From Chrysemys picta bellii (taxonomy: Eukaryota; Chordata; Testudines; Emydidae), in the NCBI RefSeq assembly GCF_011386835.1, contig NC_088792.1, positions 37,872,882 through 37,936,881 on the forward strand: 64,000 nt of DNA, given 5' to 3'. This document shows, in pieces, positions 1-13,500 of this stretch. The notes beneath the pieces were generated by a model. It did not search any database and was not told the origin of the DNA. It worked only from the letters and a program-made list of their open reading frames with translations. A program made the translations under genes and the position numbers. Numbering within the stretch: position 1 is the stretch's first letter; each line of letters starts with the position of its first letter.

Positions 1-58
1 CATCATTCTTAGAATGTAGCAATTTAACGAGTGGTTCAAGTCCACTTGCAATTCTTAA
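1..58 (-). CDS. ARMC3: ARMC3 exon j (cut by window edge)
   Basis: The acceptor TAG is at 59-61. It reads [19 protein letters not shown] and is then truncated by the window start. It continues the armadillo array in phase 0 from exon i. Confidence 0.93.
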
Positions 59-3000
59 CTAAAAACAGACACGAAAACATTCATCATGTAGCGTTACGTT
101 CAACCCACTGAGGAAAGTTTGTGCAAGCCCCTCTGAAACACTCAAGTCCTGAAGAGAAGCTATGTGGGTGGATGGAAGGGACTTGCAGAATGTCCAGATA
201 CAAGCTTTCTGCATCTACTGCACACTCCAAATAGAAAAAGAAGCTTAAGGGTGGGCTGGAAAAATACACATACCCATTCTATCTCCAGTCTCTTTGTCAT
301 TATACTCTAAAAATTGTACAGAATGTACATCCCAAGGTTGTCATGGAGAGTTGTACAGCATTCTCAGAGTTCTGATGCCTCCTGGCAACTAATTTACATC
401 ACAATATTTATTAATTTGTGTTGTCTTGTATGTATGCCATAGTCTCATTAACACCCTTTCTTCTGGGGTGCTCCAGTACATCTTCCAAATACTCATGGAA
501 ATATCAATCATTCAAATTTTCAGGGGGAAATATGTTCTAAGTATGTAGATACAGATAAATGGATAAGCCCAGGCCCCATATTTCCTGACCTGACCAGCTG
601 CCTTGACCCTTGAGAAGGTTTTCTATTTATGGGATGTGAATGTGCAAGAAGAGTCAAAACACAGCCATTGATAAATAAGTAGGCACAGGTTCACTTAGTG
701 GGTCTGATTGACCAAAGGATTCATTATCTTCTCCATGAATTATGTTTACAAGAGTAATGTCCAACTCTCCTAATAGAGGGTTAATTACTGTGCCACAAGG
801 GCCTGGAAGGTGGATAGTAAAACAACAATAGGGGAAGCTCCTGAGCTTCAAAAAGGTCCTTTTGGGGGATAAATTAATTTTAAATGTTTATGAAAGTTGG
901 TGGTTAAGTTTCATAAGGGGGGAAAGCTCACTGAAATCATTGGAGCTTCACCGGAGATGAACTTGGTCCATTCAGCTTTATGTATATCTTCAGCAATGAA
1001 ATGAAGATTACAGAGGGTCCTTTATATTTCAGTTTTTCCAAGTGCTCATGCCAAACTGAACTAAGCTTATCTGAATGAGAATTTATCTATTAAGGAGACA
1101 CAAATTGATTTACTTTATATAAAATAAAGGATTTTTTCAGACACAAATATTAAATTGTTAGTCCCAGAGTCAGTAAAACACAAACATTAGTTTTATTTAA
1201 AAAAAGTAAATATAATAAATATCCACAGAGCAGATAAAAGGTAACGTAAGACTTACCTCAGTTCTTGCATCAGCGTCACAACCAAGTGCAGCCACAGTGA
1301 GTGCTGCTTTGCTTTGTACCAGGCTGTTGGTAGACTGTAGTGGTTCTACAATTGCATTCATAACACCATGGATGCTGAGACGTAATGGCTCCTGCATGGC
1401 CATATTTGTTAGTACTGCAGCTGCATTAGCAACAGTCCCATCTCTCTTAGCACTCAGGACATTTATTAATGGCTCGATTCCTTCAGCTTCAGCAACAGCA
1501 CTAGTTAAATCGGGGTGGGGGAAATCTCTATTACTTTAAAGCCAAATATATATATATTTTAAACTTAAGGTATTTACAAACCAAATCAATATTTTATCTC
1601 AAAAAGAACATGAATAAAATGTTAAAAAACAACAGTGATTGTTTGTACAACTCTGAATTACAGCACACCTCTACCCTGATATATCGCGACCTGATATAAC
1701 ACGAATTCAGATATAACGTGGTAAAGCAGTGCTCCGGGAGGGTGGTGCTGCGCACTCTGGCGGATCAAAGCAAGTTTGATATAACACCGTTTCACCTATA
1801 CCGCAGTAAGATTTTTTGGCTCCCGAGCACAAAGTTGTATCAGGGTAGAGGTGTATATAAATGCACCTAACCTGAAAAATACTCTGATACCAGTAAAACA
1901 TTTCATTCATTGGGTGGAGTTGAGGAAGGCACAGCGTGAACAGATGACAAAGAGCCAGACACTCCTGAGTTCTAATGACAGCTCAGACATGGATTCCTTC
2001 TGAGGCCTAGAGCAAAAAACCTATGGCCTGATTTTTAAAGATGCTGAACACCTGCAACTCCATTTCCAGTCAAGGAGATCTGCAGATGCTCAGTACCTCT
2101 GAAAAATCAAGTCCTTAACCCTCTAGCTCTGTAAAATGGGGATTATAGTCATAAAGCGATAACTGATATATTTTTTTCTGGTATAATTCCCTGGATGGCA
2201 TTAAGCCAATACAGCAGCCCTCTTCCATCCCCTCTCAGTGCCCAATGTATGTTGGGGGCAGGTGGGGAACGTGGTCAAAACATGCTGAGCTCCAGAAATC
2301 TCCAGCAGGTGAAGGGACCCTTGGGAGGCCATTGCAGCGGAAACATAGTTTAAAATGTAGCAGCTCAAAATTACATTGTGGGCCAACTCAATCATCGTCT
2401 GCCCCAAGGATGGGGAAACTGAGAGGGAATGGAAGAGGGCTGCTGTGCTGGCTTTATGCCACCCAGGGAATCCCTGACATTGAGACATCTTAGGGTGTAG
2501 CACACAGAAAAAATTATAACCACTGAACCATGTGCAGATTGAGAGCACTGATTGTGCTTGCTCTTACACCAATTTTACACTAATGTAACCCTGTGGATGA
2601 CAATGGCATTGCTCCTGATTGATACTAGCATAAATGAAATCAGAATCAGGCACTAAAAGGGTAAAGACAGCAGAAGAGTATCAGAGGGGTAGCCGTGATA
2701 GTCTGAATCTGTAAAAAGCAACAGAGGGTCCTGTGGCACCTTTAACAGAAGTATTGGGAGCATAAGCTTTCGTGGGTAAGAACCTCACTTCTCACCTCAC
2801 AGATGCCCTTGCATCTGAAGAAGTGAGGTTCTTACCCCCGAAAGCTTATGCTCCCAATACTTCTGTTAGTTTCAAAGGTGCCACAGGACCCTCTGTTGCT
2901 TTTGACAGCAGAAGAATTATCCAGACTTGAAAAGTTTCTTGTTAATCGTAATTCTGGAATGGAAAGAAGGTTGGAAATACTAGAAAACCAGGCAAACACT

Positions 3001-6000
3001 TAGAATATTAATTTATAGGATTCCTAAATCCTAAACGGGGCAGGGATAGCTCAGTGGTTTGAGCATTGGCCTGCTAAGCCCGGAGTTGTGAGTTCAATCC
3101 TTGAGGGGGCCACTTAGGGATATGAAGCAAAATCAGTACTTGCTCCTGCTAGTGAAGGCACAGGGCTGGACTCGATGACCTTTCAAGATCCCTTCCAGCT
3201 CTAGAAGATAGGATATCTCCCTTAATTTATTTAATTTTTATTTAATTTAAATAACTTTGATCCGGAAGCCCAAGTTGTAAAATAACTCCTATCTAATCTT
3301 CTAGGAAACCATCCCTAACAAAAGGAGCTATGCGCAAACCATGAAATAAGGACAATATAGGCAATGCCATCATTATCATCTCCCTGTCTAACATCCAGGA
3401 GAAAAAAAATCCTGAAAGCAGCAGCTGACATTACCTATAAAGGTACTAAAATCCTGATTTTTCCTGATCCGAGCCCTCAAGAGAGAAGTTGGATTGGATG
3501 GGACAGAAATGCTGTGATTCCCAGCAAAGCTCTGAGTTGCTCATGTTGAAAATGTGTACATTTTCTGGGCTACAAACTAACCATAGAGCCCTTTTGGGAA
3601 AAATGTGTTTACTTCCCTAAGGGTATGTCTATACTACACGCCGGATCGGCGGGCAGCGATTGATCCCGTGGGGGTCGATTTATCGCATCTAGTCTAGACA
3701 CGATAAATCGACCCCTGAGCGCTCTCCCATCGACTCCTGTACTCCACTGCCGTGAGAGGCGCAGGCAGAGTCGACGGGGGAGCGGCAGCAGTCGACTCAC
3801 TGCAGTGAAGACACTGCAGTGAGTAGATCTAAGTACGTTGACTTCAGCTACGTTATTCACGTAGCTGAAGTTGCGTAACTTAGATCGATCCCACCCCTCT
3901 AATGTAGACCAGGCTTAAGTGTCTAAGGTCTGGTCCCCACTAACCCCCCACTTCGGACTAAGGTACGCAAATTCAGCTACGTTATTAACGTAGCTGAATT
4001 CAAAGTACCTTAGTCCGAACTTACCGCGGGTCCAGACGCGGCAGGGAGGCTCCCCCGTCGATGCCGCGTACTCCTCTCGCCGAGCTAGAGTACCGGCGTC
4101 GACGGCGAGCACTTCCGGGATCGATCCCAGAACATCGATTGCCTGCCGCCGGACCCTCCGGTAAGTGTAGACGTACCCCTAGACAAAAGAAAAGGATTGA
4201 TAGGACTATATCTTACTTCCTTCAAACATGTTGGGATGGTTATTCTTTCTATAGCTTCAGTTTATTCCCCTTGTTCTCTGGGATCCCCACCCTCTGCTAA
4301 ACTGGGGTTGGATTTCTAATTTCTCCTGTCCTAATGTGCATTCTCCTTTTTTCTTATTGTTAATATCAGTGTTACTGGTTCTTGCAGTATTACAGAGTAG
4401 CAGAAATCACTGTAAGAACTGAATTCTTTTTCTTATAAGTTTGTATATGCTAGTTGATCAACTGACTTGAGGCATATGCCCAATTTACTATTTTTTCTTA
4501 GTAATTTTACATTGGGATGATCTGTTTGTTAAACAAAAGTTGGCAATGCTGTTAATACAGGAAATATGCAGATGGCAATCTGAATTTTCCTTGTGCTTTC
4601 TTATTTTTATATCTTTACAGCAATACATACTCTTTAAAAACTGTAAGCTCCCTATTACAAGATCATATTTACATTGTTACTGCAACAGAAGAGTTTACAG
4701 TTTTTTATTAGCTTCGATAACTTTCTGTCAACATATTAATAATAGAAATCTGGATGTGCTGCTCTCCTTTTAGCCATAACAAGAATCTGGTGAATGGATC
4801 TCGCCAAAAATCCATACCAATCTCTCAGGTAGTTCTCCCAATTGTAAAACAATCATATACCCAAAATTATCAAGTAGACCAGAAATATTCATGCCATGCA
4901 AGTGTGTCAAGCTATTGATAAAAACATATATGAGTACTGCAGATCTTTCCACTCAGCAATCTCATTCAGAACATAAGACCTCTAAGTTTCAATCCCAGAT
5001 TCCACTTTTGTAAAAATACATTCTGAAGCTTGGTATCTTTGTTTTCACTGCTTCCAGAATCTAATCAAGGCTAACATGGAATAGACTGAAAAAAAAAATC
5101 CCGTAAAAATTACACCAGCAGGCAACAGGAATTGAGTGTATGCAACATCCACTGATTTGATTAGGGTGCTAGCCTGGGAATTGTGAGACCTCAATTTAAT
5201 TCCTTACTTTTCCATAGCCTTCCCACATGACCTTGGGAAAATTACTTAGGGCATGTCTACACTATAAGTGAAGATTGTAACTACTTATACAGCTTCCATT
5301 ACTGTAGTATCTGAGTGCCTCCCAATCTTTAATGGATTTATTCTTCCAACACCCTATGAGATAGGGGAGTACTATTATCCCCTTTTTGCAGACGGAGATC
5401 TGGGGCACAAGTGAAGGTGTGATTGTTGCACAATTAGGCTTAATTACCAAATAGGCTTTAATCTAGCTCTAGAACAGATAACAATAGTCATGTGGATATG
5501 TCGGCCCAGGCTAGAACCTGAATATGTACCCCAGGTCGCCAGTGGGCTTGTAGTTGCACAGCTAGCCTGTGCTGCCATATCTACACTACTACTGTTATTT
5601 GCGCTAGCTTTATTAAAGCTAATACAATGCTATTCTTTAAAAATAATTGTAAGTCCTGAAAATTCAGAGGTAAGGATACAATTAAAAGACAACCATACAG
5701 GTTAAAATAAGGAAAAGCAGAGTTAAGTAGAGCTGGTCAGGAATTTTTCGACTAACCTTTTTTTTCTCAAAAAATACCAATTCATCAAAACTGAAACTGT
5801 TCACAAAACAGCGTCAGTTTCAATGACTCCCTTGACTTGAAAAAATGTTGGAAAAAAGTTTTGAAATTGTAAAAATGTTTCATTTCAAAAGGACATTTTG
5901 TTTTTAAATTTAAATTAATTAGTTGAAAAAAGTCTTAGAAATAAAAAAGTCATAATCATATTGAGCTTTTGAAAGTTTTGAAAATTTTCATTTTGTCAAT

Positions 6001-7510
6001 TCCCAAACGTTTTCAACATTTTGACTTTTCATCCTGATTCAGGATTGTAAAAATGTTCAAACTCTCAAAAATATTTCAGGGACAGAAAAACAATTTCTTG
6101 GCCCACTCTAGAATTAAGGCCCCCAAAAAACCTTAACTCTGCCCTGTAGTGATGCCATGCTATAAACATACAATTACGATTAATGCATTTTAGTGTTTGT
6201 GTTCCCAGATTAGATAAAACTGATTTTAAAGACACTCATTTCTTTTCATTTTCCTCCTCAGGATATCACTACAGGGGAGAGTCACAGTCTGACACGAAGT
6301 ACAAAACTTCATAAAAGACCCATTTTAAAATGAATTTTAACTCAAATAAATTGACAGATTTACTTGTAAATTCTCAGCAATTCTCTCTGAACTCAAAAAG
6401 TAAGTGCTATAAATTTGGGCAAGATACCGCTGTATTCTGCATACATAACGAAGAGGTTTGCTATTACTGCAAGACTCAAAACAAAGTTAATGATAAAACC
6501 ATGGCCTGCACTTCCATAATGAGAACAGTTTTTCCAAGATGCATGGAGGGAAGAAACACAATGCCTGGTGTGGATCAAATGAAAAATATATTCATACTAT
6601 TGGCATCCTGTGGGTGCAACAGAAAGGATATGTCTACAAAGTATTTTGGAGTGTGTGGGAGCAAACCTCCTATCCCGGCTTGACAGACGCAGGCTAGCAA
6701 GGCTCACACTTGTGCTCTAAAAATAGTTCTATAGATAGAGCTTTGAAGTTGTGACTTGGGCCTGGCGCTCAGGTTCTAAAGCCTATGGAGTGGGGCGGGG
6801 CAGCTCAAGATATGATCACTTGTATCTAAACTACCATTAATTTTTATATGATTAAAATCAAACCAAATCTGTCATCAGTTCTTCTTTATCTGTTAGGAAA
6901 GGGCTAGTAATGCTACTGACTGTTTTGGGGGATCCTAAAAATCCATTTTGTGATATGCCAGAGATTGTCACAAGTCCAAAGGACATTATCTAACAAATTA
7001 GTTCATTATTTAATGATTTGTATTACCATAGGACCTGGGAGCCCTAGTCATGGACCAGGACCCCATTATGCTAGGTGATGTAGAAACACAGAACAAAAAG
7101 ACAGTCCATGACCCAAACAGCTTACAATCTAGACTCAAGGAGTTTTTGCCTGGTTTTCTCAATAGCCTGTTTCTTCTTTTATCTCTTCGGATATGTCTGC
7201 ACAGCATTTTGGAGTGAGTGGAGCAAGCCTCACACCTAGGTCAACAAATTTGGGCTAGCAGAGCTTACACTAGTGCTCTAAAAATAGCTATATAGATAGG
7301 ACTTTGAAGTTGCGACTCGGCCTGGAGCTGTGAGGAAGAATTCAATTAGAAAAATGTGAATGATAATTAGGAATCATTTAAGAACATCTTACTAAGATAC
7401 CCAAAAAACCACAATCTCACAATTAGAATCATAGAGTCATAGACAATTGAGGAACAACGCTTTGCTGGTTTAAAAAAAAAACTGGTTTAGAGGGAAAGAG
7501 AAGTCAGCTA

Positions 7511-7544
<34 letters not shown>

Positions 7545-10500
7545 ACAATGGAAGAAAGGGGAAGTTGACAGTAATGAATATAAATCAGAAGTTAGGAATT
7601 GTAGATAATTGATAAGGGAGGCCACGGGACACAAAGAGAAATCTATGGCCTGCAGAGTTTGGGACAATAAGGAGTTTTAAAAATATATTAGGAACAAAAA
7701 GAATCCTGGCAATGGTATTGGTCCATTTCTATATGGTAATTGTAGACTTATCAATAATAATGCAGAAGAGGCAAAAGTGTTCAATAAATTTTTCTATTCT
7801 CTATTTTGGGGAAAAGAGATGATATAATTTAATCATATGATGATGATAACACTTTCTCTATTCCATTAGTATCTCTGGAGGATGTTAAACAGAAGCTACT
7901 AAAGTCAGACATTTTAATATCAGCAGATCCAGATAACTTGCATCCAAGTGTCTTAAACGAGCTGGCTGAAGAGCTCACTGGACTGTTAATGTTGACTTTC
8001 AATAAGTCTTGGAGCATTGGGGAAGTTCCAGAAGACTGGAAGAAACATAATGGTGTGCCAGTTTTTAAAAAGAGTAAAAGGGATGACCCAGGTATTTATA
8101 GGCCTGTCAGCGTAACATCAATCCCAGACACGAGCAAGGAGTGGCTGATAAGGGACTCGATTAATAAAGAATTAAAGAAGGGTAATGTACGTAATGCTAA
8201 TCAACAGGGGTTTACAGAAAATAGATACTGTCAAACTAACCTGATATCTTTTTTTTTTTTGGAATAAAATTACAAGTTTGGTTGATAAGGTAGCAGTATT
8301 GCAGTAATATATTTATACTTTGACTTGGTACTGCGCAATATTTTGATTAAAAAACTAGAACAATATAAAATTAATATGGGATGCATGAAATGGATGAAAA
8401 ACTGGCTAAATGACAGGTCTCACAATGTACAGTAATTGTAAATGGGGAACTGTCATCACGTGGATGTGTTTTCAGTGGGATCCCGCAGGGACTGGTTCTT
8501 GGCCTTCTGTTATTTAACATTTTTATCAATAACCTGGAAGAAAATATAAAATCATCACTGAGCAAGTTTGCACGACATAAAAATTGGGGAGTAATAAATA
8601 ACAAAGAGGACAAGTAACTGATTTAGAGTGATCAGGATCGCTTGGTAAAATGGACACAAGCAAACAATATGTATTTTAAAACAGTTAGATGTAAATGTAT
8701 AAATCTAGGAACAAAGAACGTAGGCCACACTTACAGAATGGGGGACTCTATCCTGGCAAGCAGTGAGTCAGAAAAAGATTTGGGGGTTGTGGTGGATAAT
8801 CAGCTGAACGTGAGCTTCCAATGCTATGCTATGGCCAAAGAGCTGATGAAATTCTGGGATGCATGAACAGGGTACTCTTGAGTAGGAGTAGAAAGATTAT
8901 TTTACCTCTGTCTTGGTGTGATTGCTGCTGGAATACTGTGTCCAGTTCTGGTGCCCACAATTCAAGAGGGTTGATAAATTGGAGAGGGTTCAGAGAAAAG
9001 CCATAAGAATGATTAAAGGATTAGAAAACATGCCCTATAGTGATGTGCTCAACAAGCTCAATCTATTTAGCTTAACAAAGAGAAAGTTAAAGGGTGACTT
9101 GCTTAATCTATAAGTATCTACGTGGGGAACAAATATTTAATAATGGGCTTTTCAATCTTGCAGAGAAAAGTATAGCCCGACCCAATGGCTGGAGGCTGAC
9201 GCTAAACAAATTTAAACTGGAAATAAGGTGCAAATTTTTGACAGTGAGAGTCAACAAGGGTTGTGGTGGATTCTCCATCAATGACAATTTTTAAATCAAA
9301 ATTGGATGTTTTCCTACAAGATATGCTCTAGAAATAGATCGGCTTTGGATTCTTCGACCATGAGATGGTGTTCCAAGAAGAAGGAGTGCTAGGCAGAGAC
9401 GGGCTCCACCTAACGAAGAGAGGGAAGAGCATCTTCGCCAGCAGGCTGGCTAACCTAGTGAGGAGGGCTTTAAACTAGGTTCACCAGGGGAAGGAGACCA
9501 AAGCCCTGAGGTAAGTGGGGAAATGGGATCCTGGGAGGAAGCACAAGCAGGAGAGCGCAAGAGGGGAGGACTCCTGTCTCATGCTGAGAAAGAGGGACGA
9601 TCGATGAGTTATCTTAAGTGCCTATACACAAATGCAAGAAGCCTGGGAAACAAGCAGGGAAAACTGGAAGTCCTGGCACAGTCAGGGAACTATGATGTGA
9701 TTGGAATAACAGAGACTTGGTGGGATAACTCACATGACTGGAGTACTGTCATGGATGGATATAAACTGTTCAGGAAGGACAGGCAGGGCAGAAAAGGTGG
9801 GGGAGTTGCGTTGTATGTAAGAGAGGAGTATGACTGCTCAGAGCTCCGGTATGAAACTGCAGAAAAACCTGAGAGTCTCTGGATAAAGTTGAGAAGTGTG
9901 AGCAACAAGGGTGATGTCGTGGTTGGAGTCTGCTATAGACCACCAGACCAGGGGGATGAGGTGGACGAGGCTTTCTTCTGGCAACTAGCAGAAGTTGCTA
10001 GATCGCAGGCCCTGGTTCTCATGGGAGACTTTAATCACCCTGATATCTGCTGGGAGAGCAATACAGCGGTGCACAGGCAATCCAGGAAATTTTTGGATAG
10101 TGTAGGGGACAATTTCCTGGTGCAAGTGCTGGAGGAACCAACTAGGGGCAAAGCTTTTCTTGACCTGCTACTCACAAACAGGGAAGAACTAGTAGGGGAA
10201 GCAAAAGTGGATGGGAACCTGGGAGGCAGTGACCACGAGATGGTCGAGTTCAGGATCCTGACACAAGGAAGAAAGGAGAGCAGCAGAATACGGACCCTGG
10301 ACTTCAGAAAAGCAGACTTTGACTCCCTCAGGGAACAGATGGGCAGGATCCCCTGGGAGAATAACATGAAGGGCAAAGGGGTCCAGGAGAGCTGGCTGTA
10401 TTTTAAAGAATCCTTATTGAGGTTGCAGGAACAAACCATCCCGATGTGTAGAAAGAATAGTAAATATGGCAGGCGACCAGCTTGGCTAAACAGTGAAATC

Positions 10501-13500
10501 CTTGCTGATCTTAAACGCAAAAAAGAAGCTTACAAGAAGTGGAAGATTGGACAAATGACCAGGGAGGAGTATAAAAATATTGCTCAGGCGTGCAGGAGTG
10601 AAATCAGGAAGGCCAAATCACACTTGGAGTTGCAGTTAGCAAGAGATGTTAAGAGTAACAAGAAGGGTTTCTTCAGGTATGTTAGCAACAAGAAGAAAAT
10701 CAAGGAAAGTGTGGGCCCCTTACTGAATGAGGGAGGCAACCTAGTGACCGAGGATGTGGAAAAAGCTAATGTACTCAATGATTTTTTTGCCTCTGTCTTC
10801 ACACACAAGGTCAGCTCCCAGATTGCTGCACTGGGCAGTACAGCATGGGGAGAAGGCGACCAACCCTCTGTGGAGAAAGAAGTGGTTTGGGACTATTTAG
10901 AAAAACTGGACGTACACAAGTCCATGGGGCCGGATGCGCTGCATCCGAGGGTGCTAAAGGAGTTGGCGGGTGAGATTGCAGAGCCATTAGCCATTATTTT
11001 TGAAAACTCATGGCGATCAGGGGAGGTCCCAGATGACTGGAAAAAGGCTAATGTAGAGCCCATCTTTAAAAAAGGGAAGAAGGAGGATCCGGGGAACTAC
11101 AGGCCAGTCAGCCTCACCTCAGTCCCTGGAAAAATCATGGAGCAGGTCCTCAAGGAATCAATTATGAAACATTTAGAGGAGAGGAAAGTGATCAGGAACA
11201 GTCAGCATGGATTCACGAAGGGGAAGTCGTGCCTGACTAACCTAATTGCCTTCTATGATGAGATAACTGGCTCTGTGGATGAGGGGAAAGCAGTGGATGT
11301 GTTATTCCTTGACTTTAGCAAAGCTTTTGATACGGTCTCCCACAGTATTCTTGCCGCCAAGTTAAAGAAGTATGGGCTGGATGAATGGACTGTAAGGTGG
11401 ATAGAAAGCTGGCTAGATCGTCGGGCTCAACGAGTAGTGATCAATGGCTCCATGTCTAGTTGGCAGCTGGTTTCAAGCGGAGTGCCCCAAGGGTCGGTCC
11501 TGGGGCCGGTTTTGTTTAATATCTTTATTAATGATCTGGAGGATGGTGTGGACTGCACTCTCAGCAAGTTTGCAAATGACACTAAACTAGGAGGCGTGGT
11601 AGATACGCTAGAGGGTAGGGATCGGATACAGAGGGGCCTAGACAAATTAGAGGATTGGGCCGAAAAAAACCCGATGAGGTTCAACAAGGACAAGTGCAGA
11701 GTCCTGCACTTAGGACGGAAGAATCCCATGCACTGCTACAGACTAGGGACCGAATGGCTAGGTAGCAGTTCTGCAGGAAAGGACCTAGGGGTCACAGTGA
11801 ACGAGAAGCTGGATATGAGTCAACAGTGTGCTCTTGTTGCCAAGAAGGCTAACGGCATTTTGGGCTGTGTAAGTAGGGGCATTGCCAGCAGATCGAGGAA
11901 CGTGATCGTTCCCCTTTATTCGACATTGGTGAGGCCTCATCTGGAATACTGTGTCCAGTTTTGGGCCCCACACTACAAGAAGGATGTGGAAAAATTGGAA
12001 AGAGTCCAGCGGAGGGCAACAAAAATGATTAGGGGTCTGGAGCACATGACTTATGAGGAGAGGCTGAGGGAACTGGAATTGTTTAGTCTCCAGAAGAGAA
12101 GAATGAGGGGGGATTTGATAGCAGCCTTCAACTACCTGAAGGGGGGTTCCAAAGAGGATGGAGCTCGGCTGTTCTCAGTGGTGGCAGATGACAGAACAAG
12201 GAGCAATGGTCTCAAGTTGCAGTGGGGGAGGTCCAGGTTGGATATCAGGAAAAACTATTTCACTAGGAGGGTGGTGAAACACTGGAATGCGTTACCTAGG
12301 GAGGTGGTGGAGTCTCCTTCCTTGGAGGTTTTTAAGGCCCGGCTTGACAAAGCCCTGGCTGGGATGATTTAGCTGGGAATTGGTCCTGCTTTGAGCAGGG
12401 GGTTGGACTAGATGACCTCTTGAGGTCCCTTCCAACTCTGATATTCTATGATTCTATGATCAGGGAAGTTCTATGGCCTGTGTTATTCAGGAGGTCAGAC
12501 TAGATGATCATAATGGGTCCCTTCTGGTCTTAGAATCTATGAATCACCACAGGTTAGGAAAGGCATGAAATACAGAGCTACGAATCCTGTACACTTATTT
12601 TAAGAACTGACTGCACAGGAGTTCTCCAAGATTGAGGCTAGACAGTCCCTGGTCCTTGTGAGTATGTGTGAAAGGAAGGGTCCATGGAGATGTTCTCTTC
12701 TCCTTCCCCTGAAGGGAAGTCAGGGACAATCGCAGCCCCAAGCATGACTGAGCAACTGCAATGCAACACATATCACCCCAAACAGGACAGTAAGGAGGTG
12801 GCCTCATGGCTCTGCCTCCTGTGCCCAGATCACATTGCGGAGAAGGCCCAGCACAATGGGGCAAGTAGGTAGCACTGTTCAAAAGTATGGGTGTAGACTA
12901 TGCTTGCCCCTTGTACACCAGTAACCTTGGAGACAAATTGTGTCTCACAAAATCTGTCCCTGAACTACATATAGGGGGCGCAACTCCACATCACTGTTTA
13001 CGCAGGGCTGTGTTTTATTGACACTCATGAGATAAATTAAAAAGTAATTTTATTTTGTGCCACTTCCACAACTACCCTACATCTGTTCTATTCTTTTCAT
13101 AGGTTCTTATGCTGCACTCCATCAAGAGTGGGATTTCACTCACTCTCAGCTCAGAAAAATCAAATGCTAACTTCTCACACAGGGACACTGAACTCCTTAT
13201 GGACTTCATTTTCAAAATGTTTGTAATTTGTGTGCAAAATTACCATGATTGTGTGTGAGATGCTTAGCTGTCCATTTATGCATGCATATACATAATTTTC
13301 ATGCATAATTGCCTAATTTTATGCATAATTTATGTGCATCTTATTACACAAACTCATTTTTTAAAATCAGGCCCTATATATGTCAAATCATATGACTTCA
13401 TTTCCACACTAGGCATTTCTGATCCAGCTCCATTACATAATTTCTGACTCTAAAACAACTTCAAAGCCCAAGAAAACAGCAGCAATGCAGAACTCTGAAA

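Larger units (their letters stand above)
9339..12461 (+). mobile_element. Younger CR1 LINE, 5'-truncated, with intact ORF2
   Basis: It contains the last codons of ORF1 (open to the stop at 9476-9478), a 44-bp gap, a complete ORF2 (9523-12372) and a 3' UTR ending in two ATTCTATG repeats (12443-12458), the CR1 3' signature. Truncation inside ORF1 means its own 5' promoter is missing. It sits inside an older CR1. It is very similar to the truncated copy at 23026-23677, so the family was active fairly recently. Confidence 0.93.

Noticed and set aside
1297..1539. Plus-strand 80-codon frame
   Set aside because: Antisense shadow of ARMC3 exon i.
3036..3110. A functional tRNA gene
   Set aside because: A and B boxes are present, but the acceptor and other stems do not pair and a CR1-like tail follows, so it is a SINE.
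9523..12372. A host gene or an active mobile element
   Set aside because: Motifs and 3' ATTCTATG tail identify CR1 ORF2; the 5' truncation and the FADD-to-FAND change argue against autonomous activity.
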